Assembly: GCA_964520785.1 (NCBI GenBank)
Contig: CAZFQG010000062.1
Span: forward strand, 1 to 30,854
Direction: 5' to 3'
DNA length: 30,854 bases
From: CAZFQG01 sp964520785
GTDB taxonomy: Bacteria; Planctomycetota; Planctomycetia; Pirellulales; Thermoguttaceae
In this document: piece by piece, positions 6,912 to 14,879 of the stretch
How positions within the stretch are numbered: the first letter of the stretch is position 1
Layout of the letters: each line of letters opens with the position of its first letter
Position numbers and translations under genes: made by a program
The notes under the pieces: generated by a model
Databases searched by the model: none
Told to the model about the DNA's origin: nothing
The model's input: only the letters and a program-made list of their open reading frames with translations

Positions 6912-8232
6912 AGCCGGTCGCTCCTCGTAATCGTGCTCGAATGGTCTTTAGTCGTAACGCGAGTTCCTTTTCAAAGCCCCGGTCGACCGGCCGGTAGTAC
7001 TCGCGCCGGACTCCCAGGTAATCCTGCTCGGCGATTCCCCCTTCGGCGTCATGCGCATATTGGTATCCCTCGCCGCGGCCGAGGCGTTTGGCGCCCGCGT
7101 AGTGGCTGTCTCTTAAATGAACCGGGACCGGGAGGACGCGGTTCTCGCGGACGTCCCGCCGCGCTTCGCCGATCCCGACGGTCGCCGCGTTCGACTTCGC
7201 CGCGCACGCCAGGTAGATCACCGCCTGCGCCAGGTTGAGCTGGCATTCCGGAAGCCCCACCAGTTCGCATGCCTGTGCCGCGGCCACGGCCATCGTCAAG
7301 GCTTGTGGCGCCGCGTTGCCGACGTCCTCGCTGGCGAGAATCACCAGCCGCCGCGCCAGGAACCGGACGTCTTCACCCCCTTCGAGCATGCGTGCCAGCC
7401 AGTACAAAGCCGCGTCCGGATCGCTCCCTCGGATGCTCTTGATCAGCGCACTGATCGAATCATAATGCGCATCGCCGTCGCGGTCGAACCGGATCGCCTT
7501 GCGCTGCAACGACTCCGCGGCCAACTCCTTTGTGAAATCGACCGGCCGCGCCGCGGTCGAAAGGACTCCGATCTCCAGCGCCGAAAGGGCCCGCCTGGCA
7601 TCGCCGTCGCTCGTTTCGGCCAGGAAGTCCAGCGCGTCGTCGTGCAGAGTGATTTCGATCTTCCCCAGGCCCCTTTCGGGGTCGGCCGCGGCGCGGCAAA
7701 GAAGGTCCTTGATTTCCTCGTTCGAGAGGGGTTCGAATTGGAATATCCGGCTGCGGCTGACCAAGGCGTTGTTGATCGTGAAAAAGGGGTTTTCGGTCGT
7801 GGCGCCGACCAAGATGACGACGCCGTTTTCGACGTCCGGAAGAAGCACGTCCTGCTGGGCCTTGTTGAAACGGTGGATTTCGTCGATGAATAGAAGCGTC
7901 TTCGTCCCACCGGCGGCAACCTCTTCCCGTGCGTCGACGAGGATTTCCCGCAAGTCCTTCACGCCGCCGAGAACCGCGCTGAGTTGGCGGAAACGGCTCC
8001 GCGTTTCTCCGGCCAATAGGTGGGCCAGGGTCGTCTTTCCGGTGCCGGGAGGGCCGGTGAAGATGAGCGACCCCAAGCGGTTCGCCTTGATCAGCCGCCA
8101 CAGGAGTTTTCCTTCTCCCAAAAAATGCCGCTGCCCCACGAACTCCGCCAACCGCACCGGCCGCATTCTCGCCGCCAAGGGCTGGACCCTCAGGCGATTC
8201 GCGTTTTCACTGGCTTCAAAAAGGGACGCCAT
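6877..8232 (-). CDS. rarA: Replication-associated recombination protein A (AAA+ ATPase)
   Basis: RarA/MgsA/WRNIP1-family clamp-loader-like AAA+ ATPase that acts at stalled or gapped replication forks. 451 residues, normal length. Walker A is GPPGTGKT at 60-67, Walker B LLFIDEIH at 113-120 with the family-typical RFNKAQQD, and sensor 1 VILVGATTENP near 139-149. The C-terminal lid and tetramerisation domains show family motifs SDGDARRALSALE, KSIRGSDPDAALYWLARMLEGGED and LVILASEDVGNA. The start at 8232 precedes MASLFEASENANRLRVQPLAARMRP, a normal RarA beginning, but no strong SD is visible. Its 3' end overlaps the DnaG-like gene by 35 nt; the PQ-loop-like gene lies 111 nt upstream on the same strand. 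Confidence 0.95.
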   Translation of the reverse strand: MASLFEASENANRLRVQPLAARMRPVRLAEFVGQRHFLGEGKLLWRLIKANRLGSLIFTGPPGTGKTTLAHLLAGETRSRFRQLSAVLGGVKDLREILVDAREEVAAGGTKTLLFIDEIHRFNKAQQDVLLPDVENGVVILVGATTENPFFTINNALVSRSRIFQFEPLSNEEIKDLLCRAAADPERGLGKIEITLHDDALDFLAETSDGDARRALSALEIGVLSTAARPVDFTKELAAESLQRKAIRFDRDGDAHYDSISALIKSIRGSDPDAALYWLARMLEGGEDVRFLARRLVILASEDVGNAAPQALTMAVAAAQACELVGLPECQLNLAQAVIYLACAAKSNAATVGIGEARRDVRENRVLPVPVHLRDSHYAGAKRLGRGEGYQYAHDAEGGIAEQDYLGVRREYYRPVDRGFEKELALRLKTIRARLRGATGYDDDASDADDV

Positions 8233-8343
8233 GGGGGAACGGCTCAGGGTATTGCGTTGTCGACTCAGCTCGAAAAAGAGAGAAGATGGGGGTTTGGCCT
8301 AAACTCTAACACATCGATCCGGAATTGACAACGGCTGGAGCTA

Positions 8344-8661
8344 TTAAGCCCCCTGTATTGAGGGGCCCGTCGGGCGCCGGTACCGGTAACTCAACAAGAT
8401 ATCGATGAGGACGCACAGCCCATTGAATAGGTAGAGGACGATCACGGGGTCGAGGTGGTAGAAGACCTTATGGCACGTTCCGAGAACGTAACCGAGAAGG
8501 ACGAGCCAGAGGAACCAGAAGCTCTTGCCGGCGCTCGTCTTCGACCTGAGGAGCTTGACGATGGAGAGGGGCCAGCTCACGCCAAAGCAAACGAGCATGC
8601 CGATCTCGAAAATGCTCATTTGCCGGAAGGAATAGAGCAGGTCGGCGGGATCGATGAACAT
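8344..8661 (-). CDS. Small PQ-loop/SemiSWEET-like membrane protein
   Basis: 105 residues with three predicted membrane segments at about 16-34, 48-68 and 70-92. This is the size and topology of a SemiSWEET half-transporter. After the first helix comes SWPLSIVKLLRSKTSAGKS, matching the usual pattern of a Pro in TM1 followed by a basic stretch and 'S.G.S' before TM2; the canonical P-Q is P-L here. The tail is basic and cytoplasmic-looking. SemiSWEETs move sugars as dimers, but several bacterial relatives of this size have no known substrate, so transport of a sugar is not claimed. It lies on the same strand as rarA, 111 nt upstream. The membrane-protein call is firm; the family call is moderate. 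Confidence 0.7.
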   Translation of the reverse strand: MFIDPADLLYSFRQMSIFEIGMLVCFGVSWPLSIVKLLRSKTSAGKSFWFLWLVLLGYVLGTCHKVFYHLDPVIVLYLFNGLCVLIDILLSYRYRRPTGPSIQGA

Positions 8662-8758
8662 GAAAGGAAAAGGCTGAAAAGGGAGGGCGTCACGCTGGAT
8701 CTCGCTCGCCGCGAGGGACGCCGGCGCGGCATGCGGACAGACAGGCTTCCCAATCGCG

Positions 8759-8799
8759 AAAAACGCACCCGGTCGGGGGCACGATCCGTCCCCGACCGG
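8759..8799 (-). terminator. Hairpin downstream of the RAYT-like gene (weak terminator or REP-like element)
   Basis: Perfect 10-bp stem, CCGGTCGGGG (8769-8778) and CCCCGACCGG (8790-8799), with an 11-nt loop. On the minus strand a TTTTT run (8763-8759) follows after a 5-nt gap, so it can act as a terminator for the gene ending at 8836, though less ideally than the one at 1306. Its arms equal those at 1311-1341 except for one compensated pair. Confidence 0.55.
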
Positions 8800-8835
8800 A
8801 GCGTCGATGTCAGGAAGAAAAAACCGCGAAAGCGG

Positions 8836-9861
8836 TTACAGGTACGCTTCTTCGGCGTGGATGTGTCCACGGAACCAGCTCTTGCCGATCCGTTTCGCTT
8901 CCTTCGCCATAAGCGCGGGGGAGCCGACGGCACGGGTGAATCGTTCGTCGAGATTGGCGACGAATTCGAGCCAGTTCTCGGGATCGAGTCCCATCTTCTT
9001 CAGCACGGCGGCGATATCCGCCGGAGGGGAGGCGTCCTGCTTCTTCGCGGCGAGTTGCTTGCCGGTCCATTCGACCAATTTGACGTAGTCGGACGGATTC
9101 ATGGGAAAAGCGCTTTTCGCGGGCGTCTTTCCGCGCGCCTTGGTGGCATCGAGCGGATTCAGCCAGGCATCGGGGTCCTTGGCGCGCGGGGCGCGCGCCC
9201 TGGCCCTGGCGCGGGTTTTCGCCCCGGCGATCCGGTCGCAGGCGGAAGAGTAACCGCCTTGGGCGATGTCCGCGGTACATCCGCCGAGCAAGGGCGAGGC
9301 CTCGATCGCGACGCAGGTCGCCAGGGCGGCCGGAGCGTCGAGGACCTGCCGCGTGCGAAACCGGCCGTACCAGACGCGGCCCTTGCGACGCTCCTCGCGG
9401 TTCATTCGCCGGGCCACCGCCTCGCACAGGTCGCGGACGAACCAGGTCACGTCGCAGAGTCGCTTGCGGCACTCTTCCAGTTGCGCCTTATCGGCGAGCA
9501 GTTCTCGGGTCTGCTGCTTCGACGGCTTGACGGTCCCGAACTCCAGTTCGCGGTCGCGGTCTTGCGGATGGATCATCTTCCAGCGCTGGGCGACTTCTTC
9601 CTTCGACCACTTCTTGGCGACGTCGGGACGGACCCGAATCACCACGTCGAGGCGGTCCTTGTTGATCGCGTAGCCGCAGACTTCCACGGCAAACACCTCG
9701 CTCATTTGAACGAGCCGCGCACGGATCCACTCCTTGCGGTGATCGTAGTCCTTCTTTCCTTTCTTGCCGCACAGGACCATCCTGGGCAACGTCGTCGCCC
9801 AGCAATGGTACACCGCGACCTGATTCGGACGAATGATTTCCTTACGTGCATACGAAGCCAT
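8836..9861 (-). CDS. RAYT/Y1-transposase-like protein lacking catalytic motifs
   Basis: 341 residues, similar in layout to the REP-associated tyrosine transposase (TnpA-REP, IS200/IS605 Y1 superfamily) proteins common in planctomycetes. These have a start like 'ARKEI..PNQ..VYH', a DHRKxWI..RL helix, and R-P-D-V after the catalytic strand; here DHRKEWIRARL is at about 40 and IRVRPDVAKKW at 75-85. NREERRKGRVWYGRFRTR (154-171) fits the conserved 'GRxWxGRFR' segment. The active-site positions do not fit. The His-hydrophobic-His motif expected just before 'VxIR' reads R-L-D (70-72), and the tyrosine expected in 'AAYVDLNP' is Ala (A185 in CVAIEASP). Residues 212-230 are an Ala/Arg run, then a Lys/Pro-rich C-terminal half of unknown role. 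It is therefore probably a dead or domesticated relative, possibly still DNA-binding. Alignment is from memory of the family. Confidence 0.7.
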   Translation of the reverse strand: MASYARKEIIRPNQVAVYHCWATTLPRMVLCGKKGKKDYDHRKEWIRARLVQMSEVFAVEVCGYAINKDRLDVVIRVRPDVAKKWSKEEVAQRWKMIHPQDRDRELEFGTVKPSKQQTRELLADKAQLEECRKRLCDVTWFVRDLCEAVARRMNREERRKGRVWYGRFRTRQVLDAPAALATCVAIEASPLLGGCTADIAQGGYSSACDRIAGAKTRARARARAPRAKDPDAWLNPLDATKARGKTPAKSAFPMNPSDYVKLVEWTGKQLAAKKQDASPPADIAAVLKKMGLDPENWLEFVANLDERFTRAVGSPALMAKEAKRIGKSWFRGHIHAEEAYL

Positions 9862-9906
9862 AGTTCATCTCCAAAACGGTTCCCCCAGGTTCTAGTTCAT
9901 GGGAAC

Positions 9907-11001
9907 TTAACCGGGTGCCTTGACGGCACCCGCGACGGCGTCTCCCATTTCCACCGTCGACACGGGAGTGTCTCCGGCCGAAGCGATATCGGCCGTGCGG
10001 AGGCCCCCCGCGATTACCTCGTGCACCGCGCGCTGCACGGCGCCCCCGGCTTCCGCCAGGTCGAGACCGTAAGTCAACATCATCGCGGCGGAGAGAATCT
10101 GCGCAATCGGGTTGGCGATCCCTCTTCCGGCGATATCCGGCGCGGAGCCGCCCGCCGGTTCGTACACGCCGAACCCGGATTCGTTCAAGCTGGCGGAGCC
10201 CAACAGACCGAGGGACCCCGACAGCATGGCGCACTCGTCCGAGATGATGTCTCCGAACATGTTTCCGGCCAACAGGACGTCGAAGCGCCGCGGGTCGCGG
10301 ATGACCTGCATCGCCGCGTTGTCGATGTAAAGGTGCTCCAGCTTCACGTCCGCGTACTCCTTCGCGACCTCGTTGACGACGTCGCGCCAAAGGGTCATCG
10401 ACATCAGGACGTTCGCCTTGTCGATGGAGGTCACGTGTTTCTTCCGCGCGCGGGCCGCCTCGAAGGCGCGCCGCGCGATCCGTTCGATTTCCCAACGGTG
10501 GTAGACGAGCGTATCGTATCCTCGTTCGTCCGCGCCCGAACCATCGCGGCCCTTCGGTTGGGCGAAGTAAATCCCGCCGGTGAGTTCCCGGACGCACAGG
10601 ATGTCGAAACCCCCTTCGACCAGATTGGGCCGCAAAGGGCAGTTCCCGGCCAGTTCCGCGAACAAGATCGCCGGCCGTAGGTTGCAAAAAAGCCCGAAGT
10701 GCTTGCGCAACGGAAGCAGGCTGGCACGCTCCGGCTGTTCATTCCGCGGCAGTGATTCCCATTTCGGACCCCCCACCGAACCGAGCAGGACGGCGTCGCT
10801 GCCGGCACACGTGGCGATCGTCTCCTCGGGAAGTGCCCTCCCGTGACGGTCAATCGCGATGCCGCCGAAATCCGCGTATTCATATTCAAATGAAACACCG
10901 TAGGCCGCTTCCACCGCGGCAAGTACCTTCAGCGCCTCGGGCATGACTTCCGGCCCGATCCCGTCCCCGCTCAGTACCGCGATACGTTTCTTTTGCGCCA
11001 T
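9907..11001 (-). CDS. leuB: 3-isopropylmalate dehydrogenase
   Basis: NAD-dependent oxidative decarboxylase that converts 3-isopropylmalate to 2-oxoisocaproate precursor in leucine synthesis; cytosolic homodimer. 364 residues from the ATG at 11001 (MAQKKRIAVLSGDGIGPEV), the typical beginning. The longer frame to 11103 adds an unrelated leader. Motifs: GDGIGPEVMPEALKVL, GSVGGPKWESL, ELTGGIYFAQPKGR with the catalytic Tyr, DKANVLMSMTLWRDVV with the catalytic Lys, the metal-binding Asp in YIDNAAMQ, GNMFGDIISDECAMLSGSLG with the other two Asp residues, and EPAGGSAPDIAGRGIANP for NAD binding. No good Shine-Dalgarno is seen before 11001. No leuA, leuC or leuD is close by. The minus-strand gene next to it (RAYT-like) begins 45 nt downstream but is probably unrelated in function. 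Confidence 0.95.
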   Translation of the reverse strand: MAQKKRIAVLSGDGIGPEVMPEALKVLAAVEAAYGVSFEYEYADFGGIAIDRHGRALPEETIATCAGSDAVLLGSVGGPKWESLPRNEQPERASLLPLRKHFGLFCNLRPAILFAELAGNCPLRPNLVEGGFDILCVRELTGGIYFAQPKGRDGSGADERGYDTLVYHRWEIERIARRAFEAARARKKHVTSIDKANVLMSMTLWRDVVNEVAKEYADVKLEHLYIDNAAMQVIRDPRRFDVLLAGNMFGDIISDECAMLSGSLGLLGSASLNESGFGVYEPAGGSAPDIAGRGIANPIAQILSAAMMLTYGLDLAEAGGAVQRAVHEVIAGGLRTADIASAGDTPVSTVEMGDAVAGAVKAPG

Positions 11002-11502
11002 TTTTTCTATATTGACCGAAACCTCGTCTGAACCGTGCCCGGAATTCCCGGACCCTGATGATACCTGTACCAAAAAACGCGTCCTCGCGAAAGACACCCC
11101 CAAGGGGAAATCATCGCGCCTCGCGCTCGCAATCCGCCCGCGACCAGCGGATCAGGACCAAGGTGGCGGCGGAATCTCCACTCCGAGAGTCGGAACTCCG
11201 CGTCTCCTTCAACATTTCCTCCTCATGGCGTTTGATCCGCCGGACGTCTCCAGTCTAGCACCGATTTCACGATTTATTATAGAAGATTCAACACTGGTCA
11301 ATAGTGGGGCTCTGAGAATTTTGGGGCATTGCGGACCGTTTTTTGGCAACCTATAGTACTGTAGGGTGGTCAGAACCCGAAATGGATGGTCGTTTTTCTC
11401 GGCGGTGACCAAGAGAGACGCTGGATTGAGTGGCTGGGGACGAATCGAACCGGCGGGCCTTTGAGGTCGGGCAAAATCGGCACAAGACTCGGAGATTAGC
11501 GG
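11002..11502. other. Divergent intergenic region leuB / HlyD adaptor
   Basis: About 500 bp with no gene I can support. It contains a candidate plus-strand promoter at 11329-11357 and otherwise nothing recognisable. The small open frames across it show no domain, no SD and skewed composition. A tRNA-like phrase at 11440-11451 does not fold as a T-arm. The stretch 11260-11400 is AT-richer than the flanks. Confidence 0.5.
11329..11357 (+). promoter_or_regulatory. Candidate sigma-70-type promoter for the HlyD-ABC operon
   Basis: TTGCGG (11329-11334), exactly 17 nt, then TATAGT (11352-11357): three of six and five of six consensus matches with ideal spacing, about 145 nt before the adaptor gene start. 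It is the best match found by eye in this spacer. Confidence 0.4.
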
Positions 11503-12627
11503 TTGGGAACTATGTGGAAACGTGCGATTCTACTCGGGTCTGTCGCGGCCGTCTTCGCCGTGGCTCTCGTCGCGCGGAGGTGGTTTCCCGAGACGCAAGT
11601 CATTTCCGGGGTCCTAGAGGCCGACACGGCCCACCTCGGATCACTTGTCGGGGGCCGGGTGAAACGGATTCTCGTCGAAGAAGGAGCCCGGGTCCGCAGT
11701 GGGGAGAAGCTGGTTGTCTTCGAGGAATTCGATTGGGCGGCGAGATTGGCGCAGGCGGAAGCCGCCCGGGCACGCGCGGCGGCGGATACGGGGCGTCTGA
11801 AGGCCGGTTTCCGAAAGGAGGAGATCGCGTCCGCCCGGTTCGAGGCGGCCCGGCTCCAGGCGGTTTTTGAAGAGTTGAAAAAAGGGCCACGCCGCGAGGA
11901 GATCGAGGCCGCCGCCGCCCGGTTGTCCGCCGCCGAAGCGCAACTCGTATTGACGGAGAAGAACGTCGCGCGAGTCCAAGCCCTCAGGGAGGATGAAGCC
12001 GTGCCGACGGCCCAACTCGACGAGGCGACGGAACGGCTCAAATCGGCGAAGTCGATGGTGGAGGTTCGCCGGCAGGAGCTGGCTATTTTGGAACGCGGCA
12101 CCCGACCGGAAGAACTGGCCGCGGCCCAAGCGGCGGCGGAAGCGGCCCGCGCGGTATTCGAAATGAAACAAGCGGGCTACCGGTCGGAGGATATCGTCGC
12201 CGCTGAGGCCGTTCTCGCCGCCGCCGAGGCGGAAGTACGGGCCATCCAGCGGCGGCTTGACGAGTTGGCCGTCACCGCCCCCTTCGATGGGACGATCGAG
12301 TCACTCGATCTGGAACCAGGCGATCTGGCCTCCCCGGGCGCACCGGTGGTCTCCCTTCTCTCTCCGGAGAAGATGCACTTGCGGGCGTTCGTTCCGGAAA
12401 CGATTCCGGTCTCCGTCGGCGACACGGTCGAAGTTCTCTTCGACGCGCGGCCGGACCAACCGGTATCCGGAAAGATCGTGGACGTCTCCCCCAGGGCCGA
12501 ATTCGCCCCGAGCAATGCACAAACCCCCAAAGAGAGGCGCAAACTTGTTTACCGAATTAAGATCCTCATCCTGGGGGAAACGCGATCGCTGCGGCCGGGC
12601 ATGATGGCGGAGATCCGGTTACCATGA
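11503..12627 (+). CDS. HlyD-family membrane-fusion (periplasmic adaptor) protein
   Basis: 374-residue adaptor linking an inner-membrane ABC exporter to the outer envelope, YbhG/EmrA-like. There is a single N-terminal membrane anchor (WKRAILLGSVAAVFAVALVARRW), a biotinyl-lipoyl half-motif (VISGVLEADTAHLGSLVGGRVKRILVEEGARVRSGEKL) at about 32-72, and a long Ala/Glu/Arg heptad-rich coiled-coil hairpin at about 80-240. The second lipoyl half (VTAPFDGTIESLDLEPGDLASPGAPVVSLL) is near 258-290, followed by a beta-barrel domain (MHLRAFVPETIPVSVGDTVEVLFDA). I kept the TTG at 11503 because GGAG lies 8 nt before it; an in-frame ATG at 11512 would shorten the protein by three residues. It overlaps the next gene by 4 nt (ATGA), so the two are co-translated. 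Substrate unknown. Confidence 0.9.
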   Translation: MGTMWKRAILLGSVAAVFAVALVARRWFPETQVISGVLEADTAHLGSLVGGRVKRILVEEGARVRSGEKLVVFEEFDWAARLAQAEAARARAAADTGRLKAGFRKEEIASARFEAARLQAVFEELKKGPRREEIEAAAARLSAAEAQLVLTEKNVARVQALREDEAVPTAQLDEATERLKSAKSMVEVRRQELAILERGTRPEELAAAQAAAEAARAVFEMKQAGYRSEDIVAAEAVLAAAEAEVRAIQRRLDELAVTAPFDGTIESLDLEPGDLASPGAPVVSLLSPEKMHLRAFVPETIPVSVGDTVEVLFDARPDQPVSGKIVDVSPRAEFAPSNAQTPKERRKLVYRIKILILGETRSLRPGMMAEIRLP

Positions 12628-14870
12628 CGATGCCGGCGATCGAGATCGACCGTCTTTCGCGCCGTTTCAAGGATTTGACCGCCGTGGACCGGGTCTCCTT
12701 CCGGGTCGACAAGGGCGCGATCTTCGGACTGCTCGGCCCCAACGGCAGTGGTAAGACGACGCTCATCCGCATGCTCTGCGGCGTCCTCACTCCGACAAGT
12801 GGCGGCGCGACCGTCCTGGGGTGCGACGTCCGAGAGGATGTCGAGGCGATCAAGAGGCGGATCGGCTACATGTCGCAGGCCTTCAGCCTCTATGCCGATC
12901 TGTCCGTGAAGGAAAACCTTGAATTCTACGGCCGTGTCTACGGTCTGGCCCCCGAGTCGCTCCGCGGGCGGATCGACGCGGTGTTGCAGGCAACCGGTCT
13001 GACCGACCAGCGGCGTCAATTGGCCGGATCGCTCTCCGGCGGATGGAAGCAGCGACTGGCGCTGGCGTGCGCGGTTCTGCATGAGCCGGAGCTGCTTTTT
13101 TTGGACGAACCGACGGCCGGAATCGATCCGGTCGCGCGGCGCCGGCTGTGGGATTTGCTTTTCGAGCTGGCCGGCGGCGGAATGACCCTTCTGGTAACGA
13201 CGCACTACATGGACGAAGTAGAGCGTTGCACCGACATCGCGTACATGCGAGACTCTCGGCTATTGGTTCGCGGCAAGCCGGAGGAACTCAAGGCGTTGCC
13301 GTCGGTTACGCCGAAGGGAATGCGGCATTTCGAACTCATCGGGCCCTCGCCTTCGGAATCGGTATTCGCGCTCCGCGAATGCAAGGGGGTTTTCGAGGCG
13401 AACCACTTCGGTGACCGCGTCCATCTCTTGGCGGACGATCAGCTCACGGTGGAACGGGTTGCGCGAGCCCTGAACGCCGAAACACGGACCGTCACGCTGA
13501 GGCCGGTCCGTCCGAGCCTGGAAGACGTCTTCGTCCGGTTGACGTCGCTGGATGAGGAGGCCGCGACAATGGAGCGAAAACGATCGGCGACTCCGTTGGA
13601 GGCCGGGCAATCCGATAGCTCCGAGACGCACCAAGACGTCGACCGCGAAGCCGGTTCCCTCGAGAAGGTCCGAGGGTCGCCGGCTCCGAAACCGATCCCG
13701 TCCGCGGCGAGAAAGCGAATGCGCTCGACAAACGGCTTGGGAGCAGTCTGCGCGAAGGAATTCTGCCACATCCTCCGGCAGCCGACGACTCTCTTCTTCG
13801 TCTTCCTCGTGCCGATCTTCCAGTTGTTGGTCTTCGGTTACGCGATCAATCTGCGGATCGAAAATATTCCCCTGATCGTCCGCGACCTGGACGGACGGGC
13901 CCCTGCGCGGCGGTTGGTGGAATCGTTCGAGAATACGCACATTTTCCGGGTCGTCGGCTGGGCGGAAAACGACCGCGAATTTCTCGGGGCGATCACCGCC
14001 GGCCGGGCCGAGGTGGGGCTTCGCATTCCGCCCGACTATACCGATGCCGTTCTCCAGCGTCGTGAAACACAGGTGCAAGTTCTCATTGATGGGAGCGATT
14101 CCCAGGTCGCCACGGCTGCGCAGAACGCTGCCCAACTCTTGGGGCTTGCCCTTTCGCTGGAAAAGCTCGACGGCCGGGTCGCGTCGTCTTCCACCGGACA
14201 GGCGGGGCTCTTCGGAATTCCTCCGATGCCTATCTCGATGCGGACGCGGCTGTTGTATAATCCCGATTTGGAAAGCGCCTTTTTCTTCGTTCCGGGCCTG
14301 GTCGGGATTATTTTGCAGCTCGTGACCCTCTTCTTGACTTCGTTCGCAATCGTCCGCGAACGCGAGACGGGGACGCTCGAACAGCTCTTCGTGACGCCGG
14401 TGGGGAACACCGCGGTCATTCTGGGAAAGCTCATTCCCTACGCGGTTCTCGGATTCGTGGAGATGCTGGCCGTCTTCTGCGTGATGGTTTACGTCTTCGG
14501 CGTGCCGATTGCCGGAAGCCTGCCGCTCCTACTCGGCCAATCGGCCCTCTTCCTCGTCTGTTCCTTGGGATTGGGGCTTCTCGTATCGACTATCGCGAAG
14601 ACCCAACTTTCCGCCTTGATGTTCGCCTTCGTCGTGATGGTCCCCTCGATCCTCTTGAGCGGATTCGTCTTCCCGCGTTCGCAGATGCCGCCGGAAATCT
14701 ATCCCCTGACGTTCGCCATTCCGGCGACCTATTTCATCGAAATATTGCGGGGAATCGTCCTCCGTGGGGCGGGACCGTTCGAATTATGGCAACCGACACT
14801 CGGCCTGGCGCTGTGTACGACGCTCATCCTCGGGACGGCCATCGTCCGCTTCAAGAAGCAGACGGCTTAG
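12624..14870 (+). CDS. Fused ABC-2 exporter: ATPase and permease in one chain
   Basis: 748-residue fusion. Residues 1-310 are a CcmA/YbhF-type nucleotide-binding domain: Walker A GPNGSGKT at 38-45, signature LSGGWKQR at 137-144, Walker B LLFLDEPTAGID at 157-168, and the H-loop in VTTHYMDEVERCTD. Residues about 310-365 are a hydrophilic linker rich in Ser, Glu and Arg. Residues 366-748 form an ABC-2 permease of the YbhS/YbhR type: one membrane helix near 385-405 (FFVFLVPIFQLLVFGYAI), a large extracytoplasmic domain, then about five helices from 545 on, including the family motif RERETGTLEQLFVTP. The ATPase and permease are usually separate genes, and there are often two permeases. With the upstream adaptor this probably forms a drug- or lipid-type exporter; no outer-membrane channel gene is present. 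Convergent with manC, only 9 nt apart. Confidence 0.93.
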   Translation: MTMPAIEIDRLSRRFKDLTAVDRVSFRVDKGAIFGLLGPNGSGKTTLIRMLCGVLTPTSGGATVLGCDVREDVEAIKRRIGYMSQAFSLYADLSVKENLEFYGRVYGLAPESLRGRIDAVLQATGLTDQRRQLAGSLSGGWKQRLALACAVLHEPELLFLDEPTAGIDPVARRRLWDLLFELAGGGMTLLVTTHYMDEVERCTDIAYMRDSRLLVRGKPEELKALPSVTPKGMRHFELIGPSPSESVFALRECKGVFEANHFGDRVHLLADDQLTVERVARALNAETRTVTLRPVRPSLEDVFVRLTSLDEEAATMERKRSATPLEAGQSDSSETHQDVDREAGSLEKVRGSPAPKPIPSAARKRMRSTNGLGAVCAKEFCHILRQPTTLFFVFLVPIFQLLVFGYAINLRIENIPLIVRDLDGRAPARRLVESFENTHIFRVVGWAENDREFLGAITAGRAEVGLRIPPDYTDAVLQRRETQVQVLIDGSDSQVATAAQNAAQLLGLALSLEKLDGRVASSSTGQAGLFGIPPMPISMRTRLLYNPDLESAFFFVPGLVGIILQLVTLFLTSFAIVRERETGTLEQLFVTPVGNTAVILGKLIPYAVLGFVEMLAVFCVMVYVFGVPIAGSLPLLLGQSALFLVCSLGLGLLVSTIAKTQLSALMFAFVVMVPSILLSGFVFPRSQMPPEIYPLTFAIPATYFIEILRGIVLRGAGPFELWQPTLGLALCTTLILGTAIVRFKKQTA

Positions 14871-14879
14871 CGAGGCCGC

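Noticed and set aside
8348..8365. Small hairpin CCCCT/AGGGG near the end of the PQ-loop-like gene
   Set aside because: Only five base pairs, partly coding, and no T-run follows on the minus strand.
8455..10680. 741-residue plus-strand ORF opposite the PQ-loop, RAYT and leuB genes
   Set aside because: It is a mirror frame of well-supported minus-strand genes in GC-rich DNA: Arg/Gly/Asp-rich, no recognisable motif, and it spans several real genes.
11440..11451. tRNA-like phrase ACGAATCGAACC (reverse of a T-arm) before the HlyD gene
   Set aside because: The flanking bases do not pair as a T-stem, and no anticodon or acceptor stem can be drawn at the right distance.
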